The notes: generated from the letters alone by a model not told the origin. A DNA stretch of 64,000 nucleotides from Meira nashicola (GCA_001600355.1 BCJU01000001.1:2935178-2999177); one strand, 5' to 3'; shown: positions 51,369 to 62,419, numbered from the stretch's first letter. Made by a program: numbers and translations.

Positions 51369-51691
51369 TTTCGAATGTAAGTGGCAAGTTTGACAAAGAG
51401 ATGGTTGTGAGTGCAAGGAAATTAATTCAAAATTTCGGTGGAGGCTATATGCGTGGACGGGAATTCGGAAATACATAGACTAGTTTACATACACGCAAGT
51501 GGAAATTATAACTCTGACGCGTTTCGTTTATTTAACACTCTATCATATACAATAATTGATTGCTTCGTTTCATGACCATTCCTTGATAATATCCAAGTAT
51601 ATATACAAGAATAAAAAGAGGGATAATTCGTATAAAGAAGAAAAAGTACATGATATCTACAATTGTACCAGACAAAAGTTTATCTGTATTT
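51369..51691. other. Upstream region of ZIM17 / 3' end of next gene
   Basis: 323 bp, AT-rich. No gene is seen. An 81-codon frame at 51532-51777 overlaps the neighbouring gene in another frame. Confidence 0.5.
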
Positions 51692-53182
51692 TTAATCATG
51701 TCCACTCGTAACTTGAGTTGTGTCATAAGAAGATTCTTTACCTTTTTGTCCAGATGAATCTGTCGTTGAAATGTCAATCAAATGAAGAGAAGAACGTCTT
51801 CTGCCTGTCAATGAATTTATCGTATGTGATGATCCACGATGATTTTGTTTGGAATTAAGCCAATGCTCGAACGGATAGACAACTTCTTGCGTTCCTGAAT
51901 CAGATCGAGCAAGCAAAAGCGGATCTGAAGCTGAATTCATCAAAGGGAGAGGGTTTGAAAGTCTATGTAAATTGCGTTGATCAGAAATATGACCTTCATC
52001 TGAGCGAGAAAAGTTTGATTTGAAAGTACTCGAGGTGCTGACAGATTGGAATTCTCCTTTTGTAGCAGAATGTAACATTGAAGGATCCGACGTCTTTGCT
52101 CGTCTATTGCCGGAAAAGGAACCGGTTAAATTTCGTTCAGATTTGTCACCTTTCATCTTTTGTCGAACTTCCATGTTGCTTAGGGACATGAATGCTTTTC
52201 TGTGAGCTCTGATAAAGCTTAAATTTTGTACTCTTGCTCTGGCATTGCTCTTTCTTTGATTCGTACCATTCTCTACTCCATTTGACCATACGATACTAGA
52301 GCCTGCTGAATTTTGACGAACATTTGAACTTTCTGAGCCATGTCCGATCGAAGTGAGAGCTTTTTCAAGTATGCTCTCATGACCTGAACTAGGCGTTTTC
52401 TTTGAAATGGGAGAGATTGAGACATCGCTTTGTGTGGGACCAGCAAAGTCTGCAGCACATGAAAGTGGACGTAATCGTTGAGGTTGAAACCGATCATGTC
52501 CATCTGAACTTTGTACATTCTCACTACCACTTGATGATCTCGATAGTGACGCAGATTGTTCACTCACCAAACTTGGAAATGTGGTTAATGCTCCAAGTTT
52601 CAGAGTCGGCCAAGGTGAAACGATGGGAACGCTTTCTGGATCTACTTCACGTATGCATGGATTAGCAAAGCTTGTTAAACTTGTTCGAGGAGTAGAAAAT
52701 CTGGCGCCAAGCGGTAAATTCTCACTTGGATCGTACTGTCCTTCTTTCTGATGTACGTACGATTGAGCAGAACTGATGTGAACCGAATGCGGTCTCAATA
52801 AAGGCGATCTATTCAATTGTGTTACCGGTAAAGAGTGTCGATAATACGCTTTTTCGGCCACTTCCAGACTTGGCATTGAAAATAGAGCTATCTGTCCATT
52901 TGATAAGTTTTTTCCTTCTGATCCTTCCAGATGTGAATCTTTTGTTTTGGATGGTAGAATTTGTGTGAATCGGAATCTTTTGCGTCCTCTGTACAAGCAA
53001 AACAACAAAATTACCAATAAAGTAAAAGTAAATGCACCAAATAAGCTTCCGACCAATAAATGCTTTTGTAAGTGACCATTTGATTTTTTTAAAGCGCCTT
53101 GATTCGTTGAGGCTACAGTAGCTGAAGTGTTTATCGTGCTCATTGCAATGATCAGAACAATGAGTGCATAAGGTTTGGGCAT
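51692..53182 (-). CDS. Unrecognised single-pass membrane protein with long Ser-rich tail
   Basis: A 496-residue frame of unknown family. An N-terminal hydrophobic segment (MPKPYALIVLIIAMSTINTSA) looks like a signal peptide. Only about 20-25 residues follow before a strong transmembrane helix near residues 45-68 (LVGSLFGAFTFTLLVILLFCLY), ended by the stop-transfer RGRKRFRF. The remaining 425 residues are cytosolic, Ser-rich and disordered, with many basic-Ser patches that could be kinase sites. The layout (tiny ectodomain, one helix, long tail) is like fungal plasma-membrane or septal adaptor proteins rather than a receptor. I chose the ATG at 53182; the codon before it is TTG. No domain is recognised. 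Confidence 0.7.
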   Translation of the reverse strand: MPKPYALIVLIIAMSTINTSATVASTNQGALKKSNGHLQKHLLVGSLFGAFTFTLLVILLFCLYRGRKRFRFTQILPSKTKDSHLEGSEGKNLSNGQIALFSMPSLEVAEKAYYRHSLPVTQLNRSPLLRPHSVHISSAQSYVHQKEGQYDPSENLPLGARFSTPRTSLTSFANPCIREVDPESVPIVSPWPTLKLGALTTFPSLVSEQSASLSRSSSGSENVQSSDGHDRFQPQRLRPLSCAADFAGPTQSDVSISPISKKTPSSGHESILEKALTSIGHGSESSNVRQNSAGSSIVWSNGVENGTNQRKSNARARVQNLSFIRAHRKAFMSLSNMEVRQKMKGDKSERNLTGSFSGNRRAKTSDPSMLHSATKGEFQSVSTSSTFKSNFSRSDEGHISDQRNLHRLSNPLPLMNSASDPLLLARSDSGTQEVVYPFEHWLNSKQNHRGSSHTINSLTGRRRSSLHLIDISTTDSSGQKGKESSYDTTQVTSGHD

Positions 53183-55351
53183 CAACTGACATTTGAATCA
53201 GTGATGATGGCAATAAATTGCATTTTACCAAAGGGGAACTACGGATGGAAAAAGCTGAGTTCAAAAAAACGCTTTCACTTTTAGGACGGCAGAGTAGCAA
53301 CAGATAAGAATCAATAAGCCCCTTGGCAATTACCAATAACTGATAATGTGACGCCTTATATGCACAAAGGCAAAAAAGTTCAATCTGGGAATGTTGCATG
53401 AATTGCACGATAGGATCAAAACATGAAATGAACTTTGTCTGAGGCCAACTTCTTGTTCGGTGATATTTGTTGAATTTGTGCATAAAAAACCTCTGTTTCC
53501 TACCTTGTTCGGTTCATTTCTCCTTTCTTGATGTTTATCCGACGCTGACGCAATGACGTCTTCATTACGCTCGAATGAGGATGAATTCATTTACAAGTGG
53601 CTTCTCAGCCCAGTTTTCAGCTATTCCTAATCACGGATCAATGCATTCCTTTCCGCCCCTTCTCTCTTCATTTATTCACGTCAACCTACATTAAAGCAAA
53701 TTCATCAGGAGTTTCAATTCATTCACGCGTTTTCAAAAGGCGAGGGTTGAATATGCTTCATGTTATTTTTATTTTTCTCCAAGAATTCTTCAATCACTGT
53801 CTAATCCCAAACACCTGTAAACACTTGAAATTGCGCAATCGGATCCGCCACATATCACATCCTCCAAGATTCAATTTTGCATTATTGACAAGCACGTGTA
53901 GCATGAGAGCCGCCTCCGCCGCTGCCTGAATTCGGTGGAATTAGTAAATGATCCGACAACAAGGGTGACATTTCCTGCTCTTTCATCAATGCTTTCTGGG
54001 TGCATCTTTTATCTGTCATCCTATGTTAGCAATCTGATAAGATCACGTTCAGTACTTCAAATCTGCATTTCAGTCGGCCAAGAACGGTCAATATTTAATG
54101 CTCTTCCTTCAATCATCCCCGTCCATCTGAGGAATAGCGATCATCAAGAAGGAGGGTATGCTGCATACGTAAGCAAGATTCGTACTCTCCCATTTGAGAA
54201 CGAGAACGGGAAAGGGGCCGCGATGGCCGTGTTCGATTTGATGCATAGTTTGGGGTCTACTTGTACGCATTTGTACATCTACAGGGCGAAAGTGCCAAGC
54301 CAAAATTGGACAACCTTGTTTTGTTCGCACAATACCCCGCATTATTTTTATTATTCTTACCTTAACAATTTCCTTCTTCTCATAAAAGGCTTCTTTGCAT
54401 ATGAATGAGCAAAAAGGTACACATCTTTCTTCTAAGCGAGTTGCACTAGTTTGATGCTAATCATCTTTCCATGACGTATAAGTCATTTCGCTTCAATAAA
54501 ATTTATTAAATAAAGGCGCCTCGCGCGATACGCCCTGCCCTTAGCCCATGTTCTCGTCAATGACAGTAACTTGTCATTTCAATTCATATCCTCTTAATCA
54601 AGATCAAGCTGTCATTGTATGACTCCATTCTTCAGCCACTTGCTCAATTCAAGGTCAGCAGGTTGGGAAATGGAGAAACATACTCAAATTAACCTCAACC
54701 TACAGCCCAGCAAAAGTAAGTATAGGCACCAAATCATCCTACATTGCTCAACCATTGTGTGTGTGTGTGTGCAAGCATACATGCAGAATGGGGGTGGCTT
54801 TGAAGTGCTTAAAGGGAAATTGACCCGCGGCGCCGCGCCAATGGGCAATATTTGCCGAACATATGCGTAGTGGGGTGGTTAATTAGGAGTCTAAAGAAAA
54901 ATAAGGTATGTGTTTCTTCCACTTAGGCACACACTCTACGCCTAAAAGGCTAAAAAGCAACACTCCAACACATACGTGCATATACGCACATGCCACACAT
55001 GGAAAAGCGGAATACATAGGTAAAAAAAGTACGTACGTTGATGATGATATGGAGTTAACACGCCGGCAAAGCGTGTCAGGGCGCATCTGATCTCATCAAA
55101 AAAGGCTGTGTGCACTTGAAGAGAGGGAGATCAAACGAGTAAATCTGCGAAAAAGGTTTCTCGTTTTTAAAAATACCTTTCTTTCTTTTTGACGATCATC
55201 TCTAACTTTTCTTATCTCTACGTGACCATACGTATCTTTACGTGTGCATGTGTATTCTCCACTTGAAGCCTTTCTCATTAACAAGATAGGCTGCTCTTCA
55301 TTTCTTTTCCTTTTTTTTTCATCTTTTTGAAAAACTTTTGCTTCTTTCGTC
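53183..55351. other. Intergenic region (2.2 kb), divergent upstream regions
   Basis: Lies between the divergent starts of the membrane-protein gene and GDH2. The longest plus-strand frame (53935-54408) begins with GTG, has no motif and is opposed by another frame, so it is not called. A TG microsatellite is present. The 150 bp before 55352 are strongly pyrimidine-rich, as expected for the leader of a well-expressed gene. Confidence 0.55.
54756..54771. repeat. TG dinucleotide microsatellite
   Basis: Eight uninterrupted TG units in noncoding sequence. Confidence 0.9.
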
Positions 55352-58300
55352 ATGTCTGGTCCTGTTGCCAATGGAGCAGCAAATGCTTCTGGCTTGAGCA
55401 ATTTGGCCAGCCTGAAATCATCTTTGATGACACCACCTTCAGGTGCAGGCACGCCAAATCGTCCTCATACGCCTGCCGTTGCCAACAATGCAGGTTATAC
55501 TGAACCTGTCTTTGAAGGAAAAGCCGAACAAGCTAATCAAGTCAAAGCAATGCTTCGCGAACGTGGTTTCTTGCCTCCAGATCTTTCGGATAGCGAAGTG
55601 GATTGGTTTTATCAAAATTTGGGTATCTCAGATACTTATTTCGCTCTCGAAAGTCCAAAAACAATTTGTGATCACATTTTGGCCTTGTATGGTGCAAAAA
55701 TTATGGCTTACACAAAGCATTCCAACACTCTCGAGATTGATTTGGAACATGCTACCGAAGATGGTGCCGTTTTCATACATTCCAGTGCACCTGGTGTCAG
55801 TCAACAAGAAGGTCCTCAATGGGAAAAGAAGATCGATCAAAACTATCTTGACAAGTCTACTGCTGCATCTGCTTATCGTTTGGAAACTTATCGTGCTGCT
55901 GGCTCCGTCTCAGCTCAATCTACCCAACGCCTTCGTTGTTATTTCGTTTCAAAATGTCATTTCAACGAGCCTGCTCCTTTACCTGGCACACCTGAATTCG
56001 GAGATATCCGTCATGTGAGTGACAAGACATTCTTATCTAAAGCTTCTGATAACACTTTGGCTATCTATCAAGAAATGATGGATCAAGTTTTGCAAAGACA
56101 AGGTCCTGTAATCGAAATGTTTGAGGTTGAAGGCAGTCGAGAACATCGTATCGTGATCGGTTATCGTATGGAGACAACTACAAGTTACTTCAGTGCACTT
56201 TCAGATCTTTACCATTTCTATGGCCTCTTCTCTTCAAGAAAGTATGTCGAACAATTCAGCAACAATGTTACAATAATTTCAATCTATTTGAACCCGATGC
56301 CAAGCTCAAGCAGTCCTCCAATCGAGCATAGCATTTGGCAAATCATCAAAGAAGCAAGCTTGCTTTATGTCTTGCCTGACAATCCATTCTTCCAACCAAG
56401 CGAAAGAGAGCATGGACATGCAGTTCAAGAAGCTACATATGCTTATGTCGGATGGATGTTTGCACAACACTTTTGCAATCGTTTGGGTCAAGCTTATCAA
56501 GCTTTGCGCAACGTTTTAGATGAATCAGATGCCGCTCAAGCATCTATCTTGAATGACATCAAGCAAAGATTGCGTGAGGAAACGTTTACTCGTCAATCTA
56601 TTCAAGAAGTCATTCAATCTTACCCGGACCTTGTTCGGTTGTTGTATGTGCATTTCGCAAACGTTCATTATCCCGGAGGCGGCTCACAAGACCATGAATT
56701 AGTTCCAACTTTAAGTTATCAAAGATTGGTCAAGGGTGAAGTATTGAGTGATCAACAAATGTACGAGAGAATTCGCAAGGTTGTAACGAATAAATATGAA
56801 CGTCAAGTCTTGGAAGCTCTACTATTCTTCAACAAAGCCGTTTTGAAGACCAACTTTTATACTCCGACAAAAGTTGCGCTAAGTTTCCGCTTGGATCCAA
56901 ACTTCTTACCTGATGTTGAATACCCATTGAAGCCATACGGTGTTATCTTTGTTGTCGGTTCAGAATTCCGTGGATTCCATGTCCGATTCCGAGATGTTGC
57001 CCGCGGTGGTATTCGTATCATTCGCAGTCGTAACAGAGAAGCATATTCCGTCAATCAACGTTCGTTGTTTGATGAGAATTATGCTTTAGCAAGTACGCAA
57101 CATTTGAAGAACAAAGATATTCCAGAAGGTGGTTCAAAGGGAACGATTTTACCTACTTTAGATGCAGATCCTAAAATTGCATTTGAGAAATACGTTGATG
57201 CCATTATTGACATTTTGCTAAAAGGTCAAACACCAGGTGTCAAAGAAGAAATTGTCGATTTGCTCGGAAAGGAAGAAATTCTCTTCTTAGGTCCCGATGA
57301 AGGTACGGCAAATTATATGGACTGGGCTGCAGAACATGCAAGAGCTCGTGGAGCACCTTGGTGGAAATCCTTCACTACTGGAAAGACTGCTGCCACTTTG
57401 GGCGGTGTTCCACACGATACATGGGGTATGACATCTTTGTCTGTTCGTCAATACGAGGTTGGTATTTACCGTAAATTAGGATTATCTGAACAAGAGATTA
57501 CCAAAGTACAAACTGGTGGACCAGATGGAGATTTGGGATCAAATGAAATCTTACTCTCGAAGGATAAGACTGTTGCAATTATTGATGGTTCAGGTGTTTT
57601 ACATGACCCTATCGGCATTGATCGTACAGAGCTCATTCGTCTAGCAAAAGCACGCAAGATGATCTCTGACTTTGATGCAAGCAAATTATCTCCTCAAGGT
57701 TACCGTGTTCTAGTAGAAGATCATGACATCAAACTTCCATCGGGTGAAGTGGTACCTGAAGGTGTCACATTCCGTAATTCGGCACATCTAATTTTCAAGG
57801 CAGACATGTTTGTCCCTTGCGGTGGAAGACCTGAATCGATCAATATTAGTAATGTGAACAAGTTATTCGATGCAGATGGCAAATGTCACTTCAAGTACAT
57901 TGTTGAAGGTGCAAATTTGTTCATCACCAAACAAGCACGGATAGAATTAGAGCGTAGAGGTGCAGTATTGTACCCTGATGCAAGTGCAAACAAAGGTGGT
58001 GTTACGAGTAGTAGTTTAGAAGTATTGTGCGGTTTAAGTTTATCCGATGAAGAGTATACAAGCAAGATGACTTTCCCAAATAGCAAGCCACCACGTTTCT
58101 ATCTTTCATATGTTGCTGATATTCAAAATATCATCTGTGCCAATGCAGCCAAAGAATTTGAAGCAATTTGGGCAGAACATCAAAAGACAGGCAAACCAAG
58201 ATCAGTTTTGTCTACTGAATTAAGTCAAGCTTTGAACAGATTATCGGAAGAATTGGAGGCAACAGATCTGTTTGATCAACCACAAGTACGAAGAGCTGTT

Positions 58301-58498
58301 TTGTCTCATGTATTCCCTCAAACATTACAAGAAGCTGTCGGATTGGATACTTTGATTCAACGTGTTCCTCGTAATTACGCTCAAAGCGCATTCGCTGCTT
58401 TCTTAGCTGCTGACTTTATCTACAAGAACGGACCTGATGCAAGTGCTGTTGCATTTTACAAGCACGTTAATGCGCTAGAACATGGTCATCGTACATGA
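55352..58498 (+). CDS. GDH2: NAD-specific glutamate dehydrogenase, large fungal type
   Basis: Catabolic enzyme that oxidises glutamate to 2-oxoglutarate and ammonium with NAD+, used when glutamate or amino acids are the nitrogen source. The single exon gives 1,048 residues (yeast Gdh2 has 1,092), the size of the fungal large-subunit type, not the small NADP enzyme. The N-terminal 500 residues are the regulatory half. The catalytic half shows RFRDVARGGIRI near residue 545, the EGGSKGT segment near 591, GPDEGTANYMDWAAEHARAR near 649, TTGKTAATLGGVPHDTWGMT near 675, GGPDGDLGSNEIL near 718 (nucleotide-binding region), and the late EGANLFIT and ANKGGVTSSSLEVL segments. A disordered 40-residue start precedes the fold. 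Nitrogen-dependent regulation is expected but no site is obvious. Confidence 0.95.
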   Translation: MSGPVANGAANASGLSNLASLKSSLMTPPSGAGTPNRPHTPAVANNAGYTEPVFEGKAEQANQVKAMLRERGFLPPDLSDSEVDWFYQNLGISDTYFALESPKTICDHILALYGAKIMAYTKHSNTLEIDLEHATEDGAVFIHSSAPGVSQQEGPQWEKKIDQNYLDKSTAASAYRLETYRAAGSVSAQSTQRLRCYFVSKCHFNEPAPLPGTPEFGDIRHVSDKTFLSKASDNTLAIYQEMMDQVLQRQGPVIEMFEVEGSREHRIVIGYRMETTTSYFSALSDLYHFYGLFSSRKYVEQFSNNVTIISIYLNPMPSSSSPPIEHSIWQIIKEASLLYVLPDNPFFQPSEREHGHAVQEATYAYVGWMFAQHFCNRLGQAYQALRNVLDESDAAQASILNDIKQRLREETFTRQSIQEVIQSYPDLVRLLYVHFANVHYPGGGSQDHELVPTLSYQRLVKGEVLSDQQMYERIRKVVTNKYERQVLEALLFFNKAVLKTNFYTPTKVALSFRLDPNFLPDVEYPLKPYGVIFVVGSEFRGFHVRFRDVARGGIRIIRSRNREAYSVNQRSLFDENYALASTQHLKNKDIPEGGSKGTILPTLDADPKIAFEKYVDAIIDILLKGQTPGVKEEIVDLLGKEEILFLGPDEGTANYMDWAAEHARARGAPWWKSFTTGKTAATLGGVPHDTWGMTSLSVRQYEVGIYRKLGLSEQEITKVQTGGPDGDLGSNEILLSKDKTVAIIDGSGVLHDPIGIDRTELIRLAKARKMISDFDASKLSPQGYRVLVEDHDIKLPSGEVVPEGVTFRNSAHLIFKADMFVPCGGRPESINISNVNKLFDADGKCHFKYIVEGANLFITKQARIELERRGAVLYPDASANKGGVTSSSLEVLCGLSLSDEEYTSKMTFPNSKPPRFYLSYVADIQNIICANAAKEFEAIWAEHQKTGKPRSVLSTELSQALNRLSEELEATDLFDQPQVRRAVLSHVFPQTLQEAVGLDTLIQRVPRNYAQSAFAAFLAADFIYKNGPDASAVAFYKHVNALEHGHRT

Positions 58499-58754
58499 TT
58501 TGCCTGCCGATCGCTTAAGAAGATTACCTTTTTTTATATAAATAAATAAATTTATAATATAATCTGTTTCGTAGACGCTATTTGCTGTCATACAAACAAG
58601 ACCATATCAATATTTTCCATTGATGCTGTACCCATAATAATGTGAATCCTTAAAGACGTGTAAAAGTGTAAAGAGTGAGAGAGAGACATTATGCATTTAG
58701 TCATTAGATCATACAAAGGTGTTATTAGTCATGAAAGAGTGCTTGGGTTGGGAT

Positions 58755-60173
58755 TTATCTTGGGTGCAAACCATTGGCGAAACGAGAAGAAGCAGGATGA
58801 CGTTCTTTTCTAGGTTCCTTTCCAGGCATCCACATATATCCACCAGCAATTGCTTGTTTGATCGTATTTGGTTGCCATTTTTGCATCCAACTCGAAAGAA
58901 GGACTTGATTTAATGGCATTCGATCTGAACCACGATATTTAAGAAGACCAGAAATGATTTCTTGTGATAAAATTGGAATATAATCTTTACCTTGACGATC
59001 TTTTGGGAATGTATAACGAACTTTACGAATCCTTTGCTTTTGTTCTTCCGGATCAGGATGTTCGAATGGTGGAGTTCCATGTAAAAATTCATAAATCAAA
59101 ACACCTAAAGACCATAAATCTACCGTTTCATCATGTTCAGTCTTTTCAACCATTTCAGGTGCAAGGTATTGTAGCGTTCCACACATTGTTGTTCTACGAG
59201 TTGTGGGAGCATGAACGCTCCAACCAAAGTCTGCCACCTTTAAATCTCCTTTGAGATCCATCAAGAGATTCTCTGGTTTAATATCACGATGAATGACATT
59301 CTTGTGATGCAAATAAGCCAATGCATCAGTCATTTGAGCTGTTAATTTTGCTGCCGTTTCTTCATCAAAATGACAATCGGGTAATTTACTCATAATTTTG
59401 TATAATTCACCTTTTCCGGCAAATTCTAACATCATAAATATTCTACCTTCATCATGAAAGAAGCCATGTAAGCGTAAAACGTGAGGATGTCTCAAATTCA
59501 TTTGAATTTCCAATTCTCTACGAACTTGCAATTCTAATCCTTCTTTACGAATTTCGTCCTTGTATAATGCCTTCAAAGCGATAATATAGCCAGAAGGAGC
59601 ACCTGGAACAGCGTTTGGTTTGGTTCTTGCAACAAACACACGTCCAAATTTACCTTTACCGAGTGGATGACCTAATTCCAAATCCAACAATGACCATTGT
59701 CTCTGTTGTGGTGGAACGGCTAATTGTTTTGCATCAAAATCTAATAATCCACCTCGAACGTCATTCGAACGTCTTCCACGTTTTTCATCCCTTTCTAAAC
59801 TTCCATCATATTGTCCGATATCCAAAGGTCGAACTTTTGCTTTTGGCATCGTACCTGATTTAAGTAAAGTAGAAGCTGTTGAAGTACTTAAGCCATTAGG
59901 AGATGGACTAACTTTTGCTGTATAATTTCCATTTAATCTATCAATACTTTGCTTTTGCTTTAATGAACTTCCACTGGCTGTATTATAAGATTGCATACTA
60001 CTTTGTGGTATTTTTGCAAGTGGTCCACGATATGTTCCATCGCCTGTAATTCTTTGATGAGTTGATGTGCTAGGGTGTTGTTTAAATGAAGATCCTCCTC
60101 CTCCTGCTTTACTCGTCACACTCATCCTTTTTAGCTCTGCCGCTAAATTTTCATCCATTATGCGAGCCGTCAT
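58755..60173 (-). CDS. IPL1: Aurora-type serine/threonine kinase (Ipl1/Ark1)
   Basis: Mitotic kinase of the chromosomal passenger complex, acting at kinetochores and the spindle midzone with INCENP, survivin and borealin. The protein has 472 residues. A disordered, Ser-rich N-terminus (1 to about 155) is followed by the kinase domain: LGKGKFGRVFVA near 169, catalytic Lys in ALKAL near 195, HRDIKPENLL near 293, and the Aurora hallmark DFGWSVHAP near 313. The activation loop is RRTTMCGTLQYLAPEMVE near 325. Its phospho-threonine and CGTL match Aurora, but the end reads YLAPE where Aurora kinases usually have YLPPE. After the C-lobe comes a short tail. I chose the ATG at 60173; the frame above it lacks an ATG. 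Converges on GDH2, with 256 bp between stops. Confidence 0.92.
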   Translation of the reverse strand: MTARIMDENLAAELKRMSVTSKAGGGGSSFKQHPSTSTHQRITGDGTYRGPLAKIPQSSMQSYNTASGSSLKQKQSIDRLNGNYTAKVSPSPNGLSTSTASTLLKSGTMPKAKVRPLDIGQYDGSLERDEKRGRRSNDVRGGLLDFDAKQLAVPPQQRQWSLLDLELGHPLGKGKFGRVFVARTKPNAVPGAPSGYIIALKALYKDEIRKEGLELQVRRELEIQMNLRHPHVLRLHGFFHDEGRIFMMLEFAGKGELYKIMSKLPDCHFDEETAAKLTAQMTDALAYLHHKNVIHRDIKPENLLMDLKGDLKVADFGWSVHAPTTRRTTMCGTLQYLAPEMVEKTEHDETVDLWSLGVLIYEFLHGTPPFEHPDPEEQKQRIRKVRYTFPKDRQGKDYIPILSQEIISGLLKYRGSDRMPLNQVLLSSWMQKWQPNTIKQAIAGGYMWMPGKEPRKERHPASSRFANGLHPR

Positions 60174-60602
60174 TTTTGATTGATTTAGGATGGTGATCGG
60201 AACCAAGATGTGGAGAGCAAAGACTGAATTTGCTTTTGTTTTTGCGTAGTGTTGTTCTTGCGGTTAATTAACACAAGCTCCGCTCTACGCTTACACTTTT
60301 GGTAGATGTTTTATAGGCCTGCATGATTTGCTTGTTTTGGGCAAAACAGGCCGGATTTTAGGTTTAAGCAAGCTCAGTTAAAAATCCGCCTTGCCTGGTT
60401 TAAGGTGAACGCGTCCAAAAAGAATTCGTGCTTTCTCACGTGCGGGGCGTAGAATATTTAGAATAATGAGCCTTGTGAGACAACTTTATTTCTTTTTCTG
60501 GCGGAGCGTTGGAATTCAAAAGCTTATTTTCGTTCAAGAAGCTTTACCACAATATCATTTTGTACACTTACGATTGACACTTTGCTTAGGTATCGAGGCA
60601 GG
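60174..60602. promoter_or_regulatory. Divergent promoter region, Aurora kinase / CCDC25-like gene
   Basis: 429 bp between two divergent starts. It contains ACGCGT near 60410 in the form AACGCGTCC, an MBF-like cell-cycle element (MluI cell-cycle box), which would suit a mitotic kinase; a single site can be chance. Confidence 0.45.
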
Positions 60603-61376
60603 ATGGTGCTTTTCTACACATCGACTGGTGAGTATCAAAAACAGTCAAGATATCCAACGATTGCCGTCATTCTCTAAACCTGGTCACTCTTTACCTAATC
60701 ATCAGCAATCGATCCACCTGCAACAATTTATATGGGACGTGATAAAGTGGAAAATGAAGATTTGATCAAATATGGAGATGATGAAGATGTTTGGTTTCAC
60801 GTTGACAAACTTTCATCTGCACATGTTTATTTACGATTACCTATTGGAATGAAATGGGATTCTATACCGACAAAATTACTTGAAGATTTAGGACAATTAG
60901 TCAAAGCAAACAGTATTGAAGGTAATAAAAAGAATAATCAAACGATCATTTATACACCTTGGAGAAATATAAAGAAACAAGGTGATATGGCAATAGGAAC
61001 AGTTATGTTTCATAACGATCAAATTGTAAAAAGGCATCATATCGCACAAAGGGATAATGCAATCGTTAATAGACTGAATAAAACAAAGAGGGAAGAAAAA
61101 GTTGATCATGAAGCAGTACGACAAGAACGTGAAAAGGAAAGAAATAAAATAAAGAGAGATGCAGCCAATAAACTCAAAAATTCAGAATTAGAAGAAAAAC
61201 GGAAAAGATTAGCAGCAAAAGAGGCGGCAGATTATAGCAACGTTTACTCTCAAGAAGCTATTGAAGAAGAAAGGGAACGTAAAGAAAGAGAGAAAGCGCA
61301 CAAACAACAAAGCAATGGTACAGAGGATCAAGATGAAGAAGATGACGGAATGGATAGTGATGATAGTTTCATGTAG
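60603..61376 (+). CDS. CCDC25-like NFACT-R domain protein
   Basis: Homologue of human CCDC25 and yeast Jlp2, carrying the NFACT-R (DUF814) fold related to the ribosome-quality-control factor Rqc2/NEMF. Two exons, 60603-60627 and 60706-61376, give 231 residues (human 208). The first exon codes only eight complete codons (MVLFYTST), and joining yields the conserved beginning that runs into IYMGRDKVENEDLIKYG. The signature DVWFHVDKLSSAHVYLRLP lies near residue 39. The second half is a long charged coiled coil (residues 120-210) ending in an acidic tail. The intron has a GTGAGT donor and CAG acceptor and removes the in-frame stops that break the longer unspliced frame. The cellular role in fungi is not well defined. 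Confidence 0.92.
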
Positions 61377-61660
61377 AATAAATGTAAAATTGATATGTGT
61401 ATAATAGCAAAGAACCAGAATATATGCACGAGCTACAGTTCGCGTATAAAGCATTCCTGTTCCGAGTATGTACTCCAGGCCTACATGTTCTGCTCAAATG
61501 ACGAGTACGAAAATAGCGGTATGTACATGTTAGTCCTGCATGTGGAGAGGGGGTCCACGTCATTCATTTTTGTGCCAAGAAGGGGAGTGCATTTACCGCA
61601 CACTTCTTCATCATCATCTACGCAATACCACCTCCAATCATCGCTTTGAATCGATTGAGA

Positions 61661-62419
61661 ATGTCTACATCAACTTTCAATCGTAAAGATGTTCGAATCG
61701 AATTAATCAAAGATGAGAAAGATATGCGGGAAAACGTTTCATGTCAATATGAAACATTTGGACAACAAACCAATAATGCATTTTGGCATGCGATGTGTCC
61801 AAATGCAGATACAGAAGAAGGAATGGAAGAATTAGTGAAAGGAGCTGAAAAGAACTTTCAGAGTAAATCAGCACATAATGGAAAAGGACATTCTTGGTTT
61901 TTAAAAGCAATCGTTCAAGATCCAAAAACAGGAAAAGAATCAATAGCTGGAATTGCAACTTGGACGGAAATGATTCATTCAAGAAATCCAGTTCCAACAA
62001 CGATGGAAAAAGAAAAATTAGAAAAAACTTATCCTGGAAATGAAAGTGAACAAAGATACCTTAATCAAATGTTTCAATCTTTTCTTCGTCGTAGAGGTGA
62101 ATTAGTGGAAGAAGCAGGTAAAGAAGGTAGAGCAGTAATGGTCTTGGACATTTGCGTCGTTCGTCCTCAATTTCAAAAGCGTGGAATTGCGAGTGAATTA
62201 GTTAAATGGGGATTACGTAAAGCCGAAGAAGTAGGTAAAGATGGACAAGCGATCGAATGCATAACTGAAGCATCTCCTATGGGCAAACCAGTTTATGTAA
62301 GATTAGGCTTTGAACCTGAAGGTGATGTGGTTTACAAGGTAGATGAAGAATTCAAAAATAGAAGAAGAACGCCAGATACAATCCTTCGTCGTCCGGTTGG
62401 AACAAAGTTGGTAGAATGA
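61661..62419 (+). CDS. GNAT-family N-acetyltransferase
   Basis: Acetyl-CoA-dependent acetyltransferase of the GNAT fold, 252 residues in one exon. The acetyl-CoA-binding motif A is visible near residues 165-190: LDICVVRPQFQKRGIASELV, which includes Q-x-R-G-x-A, preceded by the beta-4 strand. The later block ITEASPMGKPVYVRLGFEPEG near 205-225 matches motif B, with the Tyr-x-x-x-Gly-Phe element. The first half is a charged region with a helical hairpin specific to fungal members of the family. The substrate is unknown. The start at 61661 is used because the longer frame to 61646 begins with TTG. Confidence 0.88.
   Translation: MSTSTFNRKDVRIELIKDEKDMRENVSCQYETFGQQTNNAFWHAMCPNADTEEGMEELVKGAEKNFQSKSAHNGKGHSWFLKAIVQDPKTGKESIAGIATWTEMIHSRNPVPTTMEKEKLEKTYPGNESEQRYLNQMFQSFLRRRGELVEEAGKEGRAVMVLDICVVRPQFQKRGIASELVKWGLRKAEEVGKDGQAIECITEASPMGKPVYVRLGFEPEGDVVYKVDEEFKNRRRTPDTILRRPVGTKLVE

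Noticed and set aside
53935..54408. 157-codon frame between the membrane-protein gene and GDH2
   Set aside because: It begins with GTG, has no recognisable domain and is opposed by another frame. It could be a decayed gene but nothing supports it.
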